In this document: piece after piece, positions 47,442 through 59,335 of the stretch
Position numbering within the stretch: the first letter of the stretch is position 1
Layout: each line of letters opens with the position of its first letter
Made by a program: the position numbers and the translations under genes
Source of the DNA: Gnetum montanum
Lineage: Eukaryota > Streptophyta > Gnetopsida > Gnetales > Gnetaceae
Direction: 5' to 3'
DNA length: 64,000 nt
Assembly (NCBI GenBank): GCA_015680685.1
Contig: MNCI01037976.1
Location: forward strand, 199,155 to 263,154
The notes under the pieces: model-generated
What the model was told of the DNA's origin: nothing
The model's input: the letters and a program-made list of their open reading frames with translations, nothing else
Database searches by the model: none

Positions 47442-49550
47442 TAAATGAAAACTCATCCTCAATTATAGAAGAAAAGGAACGAGTTCCTTACATAATATAT
47501 TAGGAGGTATGAAATGTTTGACTAACATGCAAAGTTGCACAGAGGAAATAGACAAATATAAAAGTTCCTAAGCATACATCATTACAATTGTGTACAAAAA
47601 TAGGTGTTCTTCACAACAAGAAAGAACACCCTTAGACCCAGTAGACATCCAACCCCTCTTGGTAATAGAAGAATGAGGGAGAGGTATAAGAGATCCAACG
47701 GTCATAAAAAATCTCCCATGAGTGATATTATTGCATCATCCTTCGTGAAGATAGTCCTACTTCTAGTCCATGCTTCTCACTACAATCACAACAAAATCAA
47801 GGATTAGTATATAAAGTGTACTACATAATAGTTGAATACCTTGTCTTGTCAGTGGTTATACCTAGCTAAGTTATGATTGTAGTAGATTGGATGCTTGATA
47901 ATGTTAGTGGTACATAAAATTCAGAAAAATCTCAACACAAAGAATATTGAAAAGAGGGTATAGAAATTCACAACAATAAAAAGAAAGAATTCACTAAAAA
48001 TAGTTGTGAAGATACACACAATTGGATGGCATTGATAGGATAAATAAAAATAATTCAATTATAAAAATGTCTAAGGTTAAAGAACTTAAGTTAACCAAAG
48101 CAAAAGATATGCAAGTGAGTCCTCCCCAAAGCAGGAAAATGCCTTTTATGCCCTTCCATAACTTTAAACCAAGGAGTCTATGGGCTCTGTGGATGATTAA
48201 TGATTACGGAAGATTATGTACAAAACCCAGAAGTAACTAATTGAGAATCTCAACACATCAAACTAGAATATTGAATCAAAACATGAAACTAGCAATGAGG
48301 TGAGACATGAAAAGAATATATGGATGAGAGAGAGAATGAAATGGATTTCCTAATTATGGTCACATGAAGTCCCTTATGGAGTTTGTGATTAAATGACTTG
48401 GTAGGATCCATCTTTATTCTAGACCAAACCAACCACTTTTAGTGATTTTTCATCAACATTCTAAGACTAGTCCATCCCCTGAGATACAAGAATGCTCCCA
48501 CAAAACAACCACCATTCCAAATTGAAGAAGAAGTAGAAAGTGAGAAAGGTCCTTAGTTAGAGGAGACAAGACAAGTCCCATAACTAGTGCTTATAGCCCT
48601 TTTATTTGGTCTAAGGGGTGTGCTTTGAATTCCCATATTTTTTTTTGAATGGAAACCACACCATGCAAGGACCCATGCATTTTTACATTTATTTTATATA
48701 AGGGGTGTACTTCGAATCCCCATCTCTCTCTTTTTTTTTCTTTTTTTATTTTTGATGAGGACCACACCATGTAAGGACTTATTCGACTTCCTATTTTGGA
48801 ATGACACGGAATGGTGAAAAGTTCACAAGAACACCCCTACACATAGGAAAATGGAAAAGCACAAAGAATATCACATCCCTTTGAAGCCACACCTTGTCTA
48901 AGCTTTTAAATCCTTTTCAATTTTGGAAACTACACAAGTCACAAATTTATTAAAGTTGTATTAATGAAAAAATGACTACATGTTTCCAAAACAAGGAAGA
49001 CCATAGAGTATGTGGATGGGCAAATGATGTGGACTTACTACCTATTACATGAAAAGAAACCATGTCCTAGTCATTAGGAATGACATTCAAAGTCAAAAAC
49101 CAAATATTAACAATCAAATCACAAATGATAGAAACCACCATTGATTAGCACATTACCGTTGTACCTGGTACCTTATTAAAAAAAGAATAGAAAATTACAA
49201 AACATGAGAAAATATATAAGAAAGTAAAATATATTCAAGAAATATTAAATATACCAATGATGATGTAAAAGAAATACTTTGAAAAGATCAATAAGCTAAA
49301 AAAAGATGTAAAACAAAGAATATGAAAACAAAAAGTTGTAAAATAAAAAATGTGTAAAAAAAAAGGTTGAAAGACTAAGGAGTTGCTTAAAGTGTTAGTA
49401 TAGATGGAAATCTCCCCCACAACTAAGTTAGAAGGAGGAGATACAAAAGATTGAGCATGGTTGTCCATCTTGTGAGGTCTCTATTGAGTTGGTTGGCTTG
49501 GACTCATGGAAAGGTTTCAGTTATCGAATGTTGACTAATTTGCTTATTGT
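47442..49550. other. Non-coding 3' region of Athila-type element
   Basis: No coding blocks. The stretch GGGGTGTGCTTTGAATTCCCAT (48615) recurs as GGGGTGTACTTCGAATCCCCAT at 48700, with T-rich and ACCACACCATG pieces after each: a local duplication. Short plus-strand frames at 47604 and 48022 show nothing recognisable. Confidence 0.6.
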
Positions 49551-49559
49551 CTAATTATT

Positions 49560-50345
49560 AGGTTTATATATGATCATGGCCCTAGATGGAAAAGTCTCTT
49601 TGATAATGTAAGGTCCTTCCCACAACATTTGAATCTTGGTATGTGTACAGGATTCTAGTAGAGAACCTTATCTCTTGGTTGAAACTTAACTTTTCTTATT
49701 TTGAGGACATGGAATTTCTTATTGAATCCATTATGTACTTTTTTGGATGATAGGGCCATTAATTTATTTTCATCTAGCAGGTTGATCTGCATTAATCTTT
49801 CTTTTTGTGCTAGACTTAGATCCATGTCAAGGTCATAGGCCATAGAGAGTGTATGAAGCTTGGATTGAATAGGTAGTATTGGTAGTTTTTCATACATAAG
49901 CTCATAGGGAGAATAAGCTATGAGAAGCTTTCATGTGGAGTGATAAGCCGAAAGGGCATCATTTAGTTTGGTGCTCCAGTCCTTTTGGTACTTGATAATA
50001 GTGCATGTTAGAATTTTCATAATTTCCTGATTAGTAACTTCAACTTGACCATTGGCTTAAGGATGATAAGGTGTTGCAAATTTGTGCTCAACCCCTAAGC
50101 ATTGCATAAGTTTTCGGAAAGTTGCACCTATGAAATGAGTTCCATTGTTAGAAATTAACGCACGAGGCATACCAAACCTATTTATGATGTTCTATTGTAC
50201 AAACCAAGTAGTAGTAGTGGATGTACAATCAATGATGACTACTACTTTTGCCCATTTAGTACAATAGTCAACCATGACTATTATATACATGTTTCCATTT
50301 AACATAGGCACAATGGGATCCATAAATTCAATGCCCCACATATTG
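49560..50345 (-). pseudogene. Athila-type integrase without zinc domain
   Basis: From the deletion point leftwards I read MWGIEFMDPIVP, MYIIVMVDYCTKWAKVVV, FGMPRALISNNGTHF, CLGVEHKFATPYHPKANGQV, EVTNQEIMKIL, QKDWSTKLNDALSAYHST, IAYSPYELMYEKLP and, at 49655-49897, LDENKLMALSSKKVHNGFNKKFH ... FQPRDKVLY of the C-terminal domain. Catalytic residues: first Asp replaced by Glu (GIEF), second by Asn (SNNG), Glu kept. Only one or two stops interrupt it, so it is one of the best-preserved reading frames of the window, but it cannot be active. Confidence 0.85.
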
Positions 50346-50580
50346 AAAAAATGGTGTCTAACACTTGGTCAACAAAGGACAATAGAAAATGATCTTTGAA
50401 AGTTTCCATATTCAGCAGTTGGAAGTCAATGAGCATCTACCATTTGCCTCTTTTCCTGGGCATGATCACAAGTTGGCTAACCCACTCACTATCTGCAATA
50501 GGGTAGATGAATCCTACCTTGAAGAGTTGCTTGATCTTCTCTTTGAAAATCTACTTTACTTTGGGATTCAATTACTACTA
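50346..50580 (-). pseudogene. Athila-type reverse transcriptase, N-terminal stub
   Basis: Minus strand: IKQLFKVGFIYPIADSEWVSQ, VIMPRKRGKW, MLIDF, then, after a one-base slip, FKDHFLLSFVDQVLDT (family: TRKDHFPLPFIDQMLE). At about 50346 it runs straight into integrase text. Missing are the palm with YxDD, the thumb, RNase H and the integrase HHCC region. Confidence 0.82.
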
Positions 50581-50997
50581 CAATTATTATTTTGGCTTAA
50601 TAGCAAGTTGTCAACCTCTGGGTGCTTTCTTGTTTTGTGGCTACCATGTACAAACATCTTTATATTTCAACTTTTGGTGCACACTTCTTGCATGCAAAGA
50701 TAGATGTTCGCTTCACTAACCATGGCTTCTACACACAATGGCACCCTAAATTACTATATGTAATACATGGAACCCTCTTCTTCTCAATATTTTCAAATTT
50801 ATTTTCTTTGAATATCTCTATTAAAGAACTCTAATGCCCATTTTGGAATTAACAGTGCTTAACCATGTCCTTCCCATAATAATTGGAAAGTCCCCCTTGT
50901 AGTTCTCCATCTTGATTACTAGGAAGTTGGCATGATATGACTACCCACAAATGGTGGTCATGATGTCTTCTATTGGTTCCAATGGAACAGTGATGGA

Positions 50998-51312
50998 CTA
51001 GTCTGCAAACTCTAGCCTAATGTTGCCCTTCTTTAAGGGAGGAAGGTTCCATGTAGTGTACATCTCATGCAAGATTAGATTAATGTTAGAACCAGAGTCA
51101 AGAAGAGCTTTACAAAGCTCATTTCTAACAATTTTCAAATATATTAAGGGACTTCTAGGATTAGCTAACTTTCTAAGAAGGTTACCAAGTTGAATCCAAT
51201 CAGATATAACATGGGTCAACATCATGATATGGATTCGAGAGGGATTTTGGTTTGAAGGGGACTTGAATAAAGGTGATGCAGAGGAAGGTGGAGGAGCAAG
51301 GCCACAAACCAC
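50998..51312 (-). pseudogene. Athila-type aspartic protease
   Basis: A 104-codon open frame with the active-site motif ALLDSGSNINLI (DSG intact at about 51092-51100), followed by LPPLKKGNIRLEFAD, as in Athila proteases (VDFGASVNLLP...L.LAD). Before it is IYLKIVRNELCKALL. The protease core is open and keeps its catalytic triplet, unusual in this window. Between it and the RT stub (50580-50998) the frame is broken. Confidence 0.8.
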
Positions 51313-51399
51313 TAGTGTGTCTAAGGGCTTTGGTGAATTGCGACATTAGATGAAGGATCTTTTCTTTGATCATGGTTCTAACCCACTTGGTTGGCTAAC

Positions 51400-53400
51400 T
51401 AGTTGTCAATTAACTACACTCATAGAATTTCTTTTCTATGGTTGGGTAGGCCATTCACCCTATGTGGATGAAGCATTGGTAGCTATGTAGGAGGTAGAGG
51501 AGTAGGTGCAGGAATAGGAGGAGCATGAGGATATTAGGTATGTCCCTCCTTGCATATGGTGGTTGGTAAACTACAAGAGGGTAGTAGTGAGGTTGGTAAG
51601 TAGCAACATGACCACACGAGTCTCATGGAGATAATGGTTGTTGAACATAATAACCATAGGGATTTGGTTGCTCATACGGGTACTACTATCTTGGAGGTGC
51701 CAATGCCCATGATTGTGGTTGCTGCCACTATTGGTACAATTCATAACATTGTAGTGGAGTTCCACTTGAATAATACTACTATGGTTGGTGGAACTATTAA
51801 GAGTTTCCTTGTGGATAAGGTAATATTTTAGGTATTTGCTTTTGTGCAAGTCATGGATGTAAGGCATACATCCCAGATTCTTACAAGTGTGACATAATTG
51901 AACAATATCCCTTAGAATGTTCATACTAGCAAATGTCACACCTACCATCATCATTTGATTCATTATCTGCAAAAATCTCTATCATAGTCATCTTACCCTT
52001 ACCCTTGGATATGGCATGTTCAACTTCCTTACATCTTTAGCGCTCATGATCATCACTTTGTTCCTTTGACTCTTTAGTAATTTTTAAAATAGCTTGAAAC
52101 ATATTATCCATGGAGTCCCATAATTGGTCAACCATAGCTGTAATTTTGAACTAAAATTTTTAGAGCTGTAAGGTTTTCTAATTAGCCACTACATCTCTTG
52201 TTGACTCATCCTCACTGTCACAAAATTGAATCCTCCTTTTGATAATGGAAGGGTTCCTATTGTATTCCTCTACACTTTTTTTATTTTTCAATTCTCCCTC
52301 CTCCCTAGCTACCTGCTCAATTAAATTTTGGATCCAATAGGTTATTAACTCTATTAGTCTCCCTTGAGCATAGACACCAAGGGTTTTCCTTGTTTCAGAT
52401 CTCAACCCATCTATAATATGGTGGTGTTGATTAAGCTAGGAATATCCATGGCTGAGACACTTATGCAATAGAGAGTAGTATTAGCAAATAGCAACATCCA
52501 AGGGCTCATACTTTCCTTTTTTCCACCCCTAGATATACTTCCTCAGGTTGGACACTTGGGAGTACATTTGATATTTTTCATTAAAAAATTCTAACATTGT
52601 ACTCCACTGCATGATTGATTTTGATTCCAAGGATTAGTACCAGTTTTCTGCTTCCTTAATGAGTATCCTTAGAAAAAATTTCAATTTCTACCAATCATTC
52701 TCAATATTCTACTAGGCATATGCATCCTAAAATTCTTGGAGATGATTTTGTGAATCAGCGTCATAGCCTCCCTCAAACTTAGGGACGTTGTTCATGTTCA
52801 ACCTCTTTATTCTACTATCCTTTACATTCCTTGTTGGAATCCTCATAGCCTCTTCAATGTTTACATGTTCTGAGTGGTAAGTAGAGGTTCATCAAGGCTA
52901 TAATGATGGTGCCTATGATGTTCTCTACTAACTCTTTTTTCATGGTGGTGGGTCTCTTTGGATCATCCATGCCTTCGATTGTGACCATCCCGATGGTCCC
53001 TTTTGTTGTTTTAGTCCTATTGGTCACCTCCATCACAGTTATGCCTTCTATAGCCATGATCTAAGCCAAATGAAGAAGAAGAAGAATATAAATGGAAAAA
53101 GAAAGGAGGGCTTGCATCGTGCCAATGCCTACTACCTTCTCTTCAATGATCATGACCACAATCACTATCATGACTTCCAATTTCTCCCTTATCATGACTT
53201 GCTCCTCCAGATCCATTTTTGTCATTGGATCCATTCTAGCTAGGATCAAGATTATGAATTATGGATTGCACATTCTAGTTGAGGGCCCCTTGATCAAAGT
53301 CAAAGAGAGGAGTGTCATCAAAGGAAAGGTCCCTAGAGAAGTGTTTGCCTCCATCTAATGGGCCAAGTGGAGGTGGAAAAGTGTTTCACCCCTTGCCGTT
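51400..53400 (-). pseudogene. Athila-type gag, broken
   Basis: Minus strand reading gives fragments of the Athila capsid: near 52178-52430 HHHIIDGLRSETRKTLGVYAQGRLIELIT followed by a polar, charged segment (EEGELKNKKSVEEYN), recalling the family's YNGLxxxTRxxxDxxAGGxxxxKxxxEAxxLIE. Near 51830-51900 CHTCKNLGCMPYIHD stands where a zinc-binding motif would be. At the N-terminal side (52850-53350) methionine- and charge-rich frames are low-confidence. Frames at 51625 and 53092 on the plus strand are shadows. Confidence 0.6.
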
Positions 53401-53879
53401 TGAAAGCTCATGTTGTTGCTCCAACTAATAATCCCTTAACCTTTATGCTTTAGTGGGATGGTAATTCCTTGAATCAGGATCTCACATCTCATTATCCCCA
53501 TGAAGATATTGAAGTCCATGTTGTGCAAGCATTAGCTAGAGCATAGTTGGAATAGATCAATTTAGTGGAAACACAATGTTTCCTTCTATGTTGTACCACC
53601 ACAACATTTTATTTTGATATAAGATAAAGATGAAGTCTAGTACATACTCATTGAGATGAGAATATACCACTCAGTATTCTTGAGGCACCTGGTCTATCCT
53701 GGGCAAAGACAGGCTCCTATGAGAAGAAGAAATTTTATATTAGTGAGTCTATATGCAATGTGTGGTTAAGATTTAATTTAGTTATGATAATAATTTTGTT
53801 TTTGTAAGATTTAACCTTAGGGTTTGAACAATGAGGTTACTAAGTTTTACTAAGTTTAGATAGCACACATAGAACTAAA

Positions 53880-53898
53880 GTCCCTAGAAATGGTGCCA
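53880..53898 (-). other. Primer-binding site, aspartate tRNA-like
   Basis: Minus strand TGGCACCATTTCTAGGGAC, one base from the 5' LTR. Compared with the plant tRNA-Asp site TGGCGCCGTTGCCGGGGA, 13 of 18 bases agree, and four of the five differences are transitions. tRNA-Asp priming is typical of Athila elements. Confidence 0.7.
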
Positions 53899-53899
53899 A

Positions 53900-54780
53900 T
53901 GATGAGTGGCAAGGTACCCCTATGCCCAACCATATGAATCACAAGCATTCACATGCGATCCAGCAAAATTCTATAGACTTTAATTACCAAGTACATTAGA
54001 GCTAAATGGAGAGTTCATGTTGTCCATTTGTTGTCTTCCTAGTCTCACTTGTGAAATGCAAGTGTATGGTTTACTGTGACTAAGGCATAATATTTTTATC
54101 ATTTTATGTTTTATCAATTTGATTGCCTAAAATAATAATGAAAGTGAGAGTAATTAAATGCTAAGTAAAATATTTTCTAATATAGCCTAACACAAGTAAC
54201 TGTCCCCACTTCCTAAACACATCCTAAACTACATGTAAACACTATTGGGTTGTCAAATGCTAACCATTTTTGAGCTACCAAGTGCCACATGTATGTTTGA
54301 AGGGGTCATGCTTTTTTATTTTAATTAATTGCTTAATTAATCAAAATTAATTGTTGAATGAATTACATTAAATGTGAGCTACATAAAATCACAATGTATA
54401 AATGCATAAGGGAAGAAAGTGTCAAGTGCTATAAGGATGAATCAAAGAGCTTGTCTTTATTGCCAACACAATGATGTGTTCAAGTACATCAATGCTTGAA
54501 TAACGATCCAATTACACTTAAACCTCCTATTGCAGGCACTTGGAAAATATTCTAACTCTTGAATGAACAAACTACAAGAATTCCTACTTAACTAAAAAAA
54601 TCCACCCAAATCATGTGCTCAAGTGCTGTGTTTATAGGCCCAAGAATACCCCATGATATTGCATACTTGATATCGCATCTTGGGCTACAATATCATGTAC
54701 TCGATATCGTGTACCCAATATCGCGGCCATCCCAATATCAGATACCTAATATCGGGGCTCATGTAAAACACCATTCATTA
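53900..54780 (-). repeat. 5' LTR of Athila-type element (copy D)
   Basis: 881 bp, starts TGATGAGTGGCAAGG as copy A does, ends TTCATTA (for TTCATCA). A TATAAA box on the minus strand is at 54631-54636, followed in transcript direction by a GC-poor leader. GATATC words lie at 54650-54765. Confidence 0.88.
54631..54636 (-). promoter_or_regulatory. TATA box of Athila-type 5' LTR
   Basis: Minus strand GGCCTATAAACACAG. The same box stands at the same place in copies B and C. Confidence 0.6.
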
Positions 54781-54785
54781 GTCAT

Positions 54786-55500
54786 CTTAGAGGTTATTTT
54801 GCTTGAATTTTTTCAATTCTTGTTCTATTTTTATTGTTTTATAATTATGTTCTTTGGTCATTTTTCTTACTAATCATTATATTTTTCATTGTTGTTTACA
54901 GTCCCTAGCTGATGGTGGTGATGAAATTAGTGATGATGCTAATGATGATCCTTCTTCTCTTCTTATGGGTTAATCTTGGATACTGTTGGACATGTTATAT
55001 TTTGTTCTTTTTTTACCTCATTATTATTATTTTTGTTTGGCTATCATAGCTTTAAACACTATCTATTATTTTTATTTTTGTCAACTATTGCATAGTGCAA
55101 CTATGCTTGTTGGTCCTAGACATTTTATATATATATTTTTCTCACACAGTATGACCATGGATACTATTTTGGTTTTATGTTTTAAAACTTTTTTTTTGGT
55201 TTTTTATGTTTTATATGTTTTTTGTAAAAGGCTACAAGTTAAAATAGCAAGCCTATTAAATAAAATTTGTCAATAAAATGGAAAATTGGAAAATGAGGCA
55301 TAAATTTTAAAGTGAAAACTATGAATAATGCAATGAAGTAGACTAGTTGTAATGTACATATAAGGGAGAGAAAAGAAAGCTACGTATTTAATAGTTTTAG
55401 GCTTTGGTAGGGCATGGATTTACTAGTTTTGGGTCCTAGAAAACCACTATTTTTAGGCCCTGGTAGGTCATATTAATTCTTTGGTAGGAATGACATAATC
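54786..55500 (+). pseudogene. 3' end of the opposite-strand gene in Tat element 3
   Basis: A donor-like GAG|GTTATT at 54791 and an acceptor TTGTTTACAG at 54892-54901 bracket an intron. The last exon, 54902-54973, is 24 codons (SLADGGDEISDDANDDPSS plus LLMG and a TAA stop) with no inner stop. The equivalent exon in Tat element 2 ends at 34717 with the same acidic DD...P style. The 3' flanks share TAGTTTTAGGC motifs. The rest of the gene would lie left of 46546, across the Athila insertion, but I cannot recognise it there. Confidence 0.6.
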
Positions 55501-55559
55501 TTGAAAGAAAATATAGAAATAAGGTGAACATGCAAACATGATATAAGGCTACAAAGGTA

Positions 55560-56200
55560 AATAAAAGATCATTGACAAAATAAGGGATAAGATGTCTATG
55601 ATGTATCTGTTGCCTAATCTCTGATAAATTGAGGGGCTTCTTTTGTATAATCCTATGTTCATCATTCTTCTCATTTGATATGGTAATAATTAGGTGTTCT
55701 CATTGACCATTTAATATTATATGGTTGGAAATTTTAGCCTTGTTTTTGTTGTTGTTGTTATTGGCCCTAGCTTGAGTGTTAGGAGTTTCATCTTGAAACT
55801 CTACCTTTGAATCCCATTCAATGTTGATATTATTGATAGATGATAGAGTCATATTTTCCCCACATATTATAATTTCACCATCCTTATATCACAAGTGAAT
55901 CTCTTAATATATAAGAGATCATATTACTTGAAGCTTATCCAAGGATCAAGTTAAAACTTGATGTCTCTTCAACTACTAGGAAGTTGGCAGATGTGGAAAA
56001 TTATTTCCCAACTACAAAGTGCAAGGTAATGAAACCTTGTACAACTACTCATGTCCTATTGAATGACTTCAATGTGAAGGTAGAGGTTTCTTGAATATTT
56101 TAAATTAGTCCTAGTTTCTCAATAATGGTAAATGTTATCACGCATTAGTTGCTACCCTATCATCCACATAAACACAATGAACCTTATACTTGCTAATACG
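55560..56200 (-). pseudogene. Tat-type aspartic protease (element 3)
   Basis: The minus strand carries the same blocks as 35600-36420 in the same order: VYVDD at the active-site position, LGNNFPHLPTS-type text, the VKTSS/LDKL stretch where LGRPWL should be, then YKDGEIIICGENMTL, NNINIEWDSKVEFQDET. More worn than in element 2. It too stops short of RT and is followed by the opposite-strand gene end. Confidence 0.65.
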
Positions 56201-58930
56201 TATGGTTATAAGGAGAGAAGTAAATAACACTTCTCCATTTCATGAGTAAATATTCACTTAATTTTCATGAAAGATGAGCATGGGGTTATTTTTTTCTTCC
56301 CTATGCAAGTTTTTCTCAATGACAAAGTGAATGGATTCCTTATTGACAAGCATGTCTCCACTCATAAGAATGGAAGTTAACATTTGAGCTAGTGTGTTTT
56401 TATAAGAGAAGTCATGACTAGTTCATATAGGTTCAATGATATGTTATTTTTCTTCAAGGATCATTTAACTTATTCCATTATTGAAAGAAAATTCTTGTCT
56501 TTAGTATGCAATTTTTTAACCTTGGTAGCTTTGATTTCCTTCATTCTTCCTAGATTTTTTGGCTTATGTTTTAACATGAATTTCTTGGGCCACTTGTTAA
56601 TGGGTGGAGCTAATCTTCTTGTAACAATTGATGGATCAACTTACATCCAAGTATTTTGTTGTTAGGTATCTTCAATGGGCTTAGTCATTGGTTTGCGATA
56701 GGTTATTTTTATCACCATTATGATGACGTTATCTTGTTGAGTGTTGAGTTATTGGCCATAATAGGTAAGCTTTGGTTATAGTTTATCACAAGTTTGCTTG
56801 TGGATGGTGGAGGGACCCTAATAACAAAGGGTTCCCTAGGCTTAGAAGGGTTGGTGACATATTATTTGGGTTATGATGGTGATGCCATTGAAGGTGAAAT
56901 ACATAATAAAAGGCTCTTTATGCACCATAGGTAGTGGTACTTGTATAATAAATGGCATTCTAGGCTTTAGATTTTGGGGCTGAGTGTTAGCTAGTGGTAA
57001 ATTAATGACAAATAGTTCTCTAGAAGGACTAGACCATTTGGTTAGTGTGAATGAAGCTATTGTTTAAGAGTTATTATTAGCATTTGGAGAGTTTGATTCA
57101 TTCAATACCAGCTCTCCATGATCAATCATCTTATAGAGATTATCTTTCAAGGCTAGACAAAATTTAGTATCATGACCAACTAATTGATGATAGTGATAAA
57201 ACCTATCAAGCCTAAAATACTTTCGCAATTTTGGATCATCTTTAGTTACTATCATTGGATTCCTAGATATCTCAGAAAGATTATCATGCCTCTTGTGATC
57301 ATCCTTAGATAGTTGTTTATGTTAAATATAGTTGTTTTTAAAAAACTGTTATAGGAGCTCATATGGTTTCATGGGAAACTTATCATACTTAGACATGTCT
57401 TTGTGCTCAAATTTTTATTTTTTTTAATTGAAAACATATGAAGTAAATGGTTGAGATGGATCAAAAAGTATGTTGCATGGTGAATATTTTTATCTTTCCA
57501 TTTTTTTGGCTCTTTTATTACCATAGCCACAATTTATTATGCTTGTTTGGCCTTATCCTTATCCTTCCTTAAGTGCTATTTTTTGTAGACTGCATAGGCT
57601 AGATTGTTGCTAGGTTTAGTAGCCTTCTCAATGTTTTTAATTTGTGAAAATCCTTGGCTCAATGATTGGGATTCTAGATATAGAGCTTTGACTAGATGAA
57701 GTCTTTAACTACATCCTTGAATATGGTCAAGAAATGAAGTCTTTAACTACTTTCTTAAGTAAGGTTTAGTACCAGTCCAAAGAATTTTCTTTTAGAAACA
57801 TGGAAAAAATATATAGTATCATGTGTGGCCAAGCTTGTAACATGAGAAACTTAGAACAAAAGGTGACAAGATGTGCATTGATTTCTCCTTCATCATTGTA
57901 TTTGATGAAGTTTGAGATAGGCATGCCTATAGGCAAGATTATTTGAGGAATGGTAGGGTTGATGGAATCATCCTTGTAGAAGCCCATAACCTTCACCATT
58001 TATGTTCTACTGGCTTCAAGTTTTTGTAGCTTTTTAGTAAGATCCTTGATTAGTTAAAAGGCTTGATCCAAGCCTTGTGGATCTTCTAAGGACTACACAT
58101 GGAATTTTTAAATGATTAGCTATTATGAGAGGGACAATAGTATAGACTTGAAAGGTCATGTAACTACTATTTTTGGAGGGTTAAATAAGAAAAATGATGT
58201 TTGCATGAGGACATGTGGATCAAAGCAAGTATTGGAGAGAAATGAATTATGTAATATGGATGGGATTTTCATTCTAGGAGAAGGACTACCTAAAACTATA
58301 ACAAGTTGAGAAATAAAAGGAATTATTGGCAAAGGTTGAGGCATTGTAATGCAAGGTGTTGAGGTGAATAAGAAAGTGGATTAGTAACTTGGATTTATAG
58401 AGGTCACAAGAGGAGTCTCGTTCACTATCAAATTAGAAGGCATAGAGTTGAACATGGCTACCTTTGTAATAGATCATTACAAAAGATCCCCTAAGAACAT
58501 GTCTGGCTCATAATTAGTACTAAACTTATCCTGATCCTCTAGGTGAGACCTTGTATTAGCCTTTTCACTTACTTCATTTTCCTCATCAATACTTACCAAC
58601 TATGCTAACAAGTGCATGTAAAATTTGGATAATTCAATGTGGTCATATGGTGAAAGGGTATATTCCTTACTATCCTTGTGAATCAACTTGTAGTGATACT
58701 TAGAGTCAAACTTCTTATGTGGGTTGTAAAAACCCCCTTCAATTTTTACACATATGAAGTTGTAGTATTGTTTTTCGATGTTTACATGAATCATGCTAAG
58801 TCCTAACGACTTGAGAAACTCCCTACACTCCACTATGGCTAGGTCCTTAGGGTTGTACATGCATGTAAATTCCTTGTTCATGGCCATGGAAATGATGTTG
58901 TGTGGTAGAATAGTTAATGTAAAAGGCATA
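56200..58930 (-). pseudogene. Tat-type gag (element 3), broken
   Basis: Minus-strand order: N-terminal block 58600-58929 (MAMNKEFTCMYNPKDLAIVECREF, LGLSMIHVN, QYYNFICVKIEGGF); capsid start 57766-57999 (NPTIPQIILPIGMPIS, FIKYNDEGEINAHLVTFCSKF, WPHMILYIFSMFLKENSLDWY; family FxKYDGxGDPxxHLxxFC...ALxWY); the zinc-finger-like 57064-57255 (KYFRLDRFYHYHQLVGHDTKFCLALKDNLYKMI split by small changes); then a long linker to protease. The capsid piece is the clearest in the window. Length between blocks is normal for a Tat gag, but stops are frequent. Confidence 0.8.
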
Positions 58931-58989
58931 AAATATTGGAGTGTGATAAGTGTTTAATGGTTTTGATGTTTTGAATAATATTTATCTTG

Positions 58990-59335
58990 TAGCATATAAG
59001 GCTATATTGTGTAAAGCTATAGCATATGATAATGGTAGCATTTGAGGATTCAATATGTGAGGCTTCATCATGTGAAGCTTCAACATGCAAAACTTTAGCA
59101 TGTGAAGCTTCAACTTGTGATGTTGCAACATGTGAAGCTTTGGCATACAAGGCTTTAGTGTGTGAAGATTCGGCATGTGAGACTATAGCTTGTGAAACTT
59201 TAGCATGTGAAGCTTTAGTGTGTGAGACTGCAGCATATAAAGTTGCAATGTATAAAGTTATAACGTGTGAGGTTATAACATGTGAAGCTATAGTGTGTGG
59301 AAGTTGCAACATATGAATCTTTAGCATATGAAACT
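58990..59335. repeat. 15-bp minisatellite in Tat leader (element 3)
   Basis: Twenty or so head-to-tail units of AGCATGTGAAGCTTY (variants AACATGTGAAGCTTT, AGTGTGTGAGACTGC, AACGTGTGAGGTTAT). The 15-bp period keeps frames open on both strands, producing repetitive 5-residue frames (ACEAS/TCEAL; HAKAS) that I do not regard as genes. It lies just upstream of gag in element orientation. Confidence 0.85.

Larger units (their letters stand above)
46547..54780 (-). mobile_element. Full-length, internally deleted Athila-type element
   Basis: 8.2 kb: 3' LTR 46547-47429, 5' LTR 53900-54780, polypurine tract, tRNA-Asp-like primer site, gag, protease, partial RT, integrase. Flanks are GTTAT (46542-46546) and GTCAT (54781-54785), a 5-bp target duplication with one transition. 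Between RT block 2 and the integrase core a deletion at about 50346 removed the RT catalytic motif, RNase H and the integrase zinc domain. The extra 3' ORF seen in element B is also gone. It could only have moved with help from a complete relative, or the losses came after insertion. It sits in Tat element 3, so it is the younger of the two. Confidence 0.85.

Noticed and set aside
48600-48780. GGGGTGTGCTTTGAATTC duplicated block as a regulatory array
   Set aside because: Only two units and shared with element B; simple local duplication in non-coding element DNA.
51571-51972. 133-codon minus-strand frame near the Athila gag
   Set aside because: Only a short CX2C-like patch looks gag-related. 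The rest reads as frame-shifted gag, so it is included in the gag pseudogene rather than called separately.
59026-59316. Repetitive 96-codon plus-strand and 137-codon minus-strand frames (Cys-Glu-Ala or His-Ala-Lys repeats)
   Set aside because: Produced by the 15-bp minisatellite, whose period preserves any open phase.
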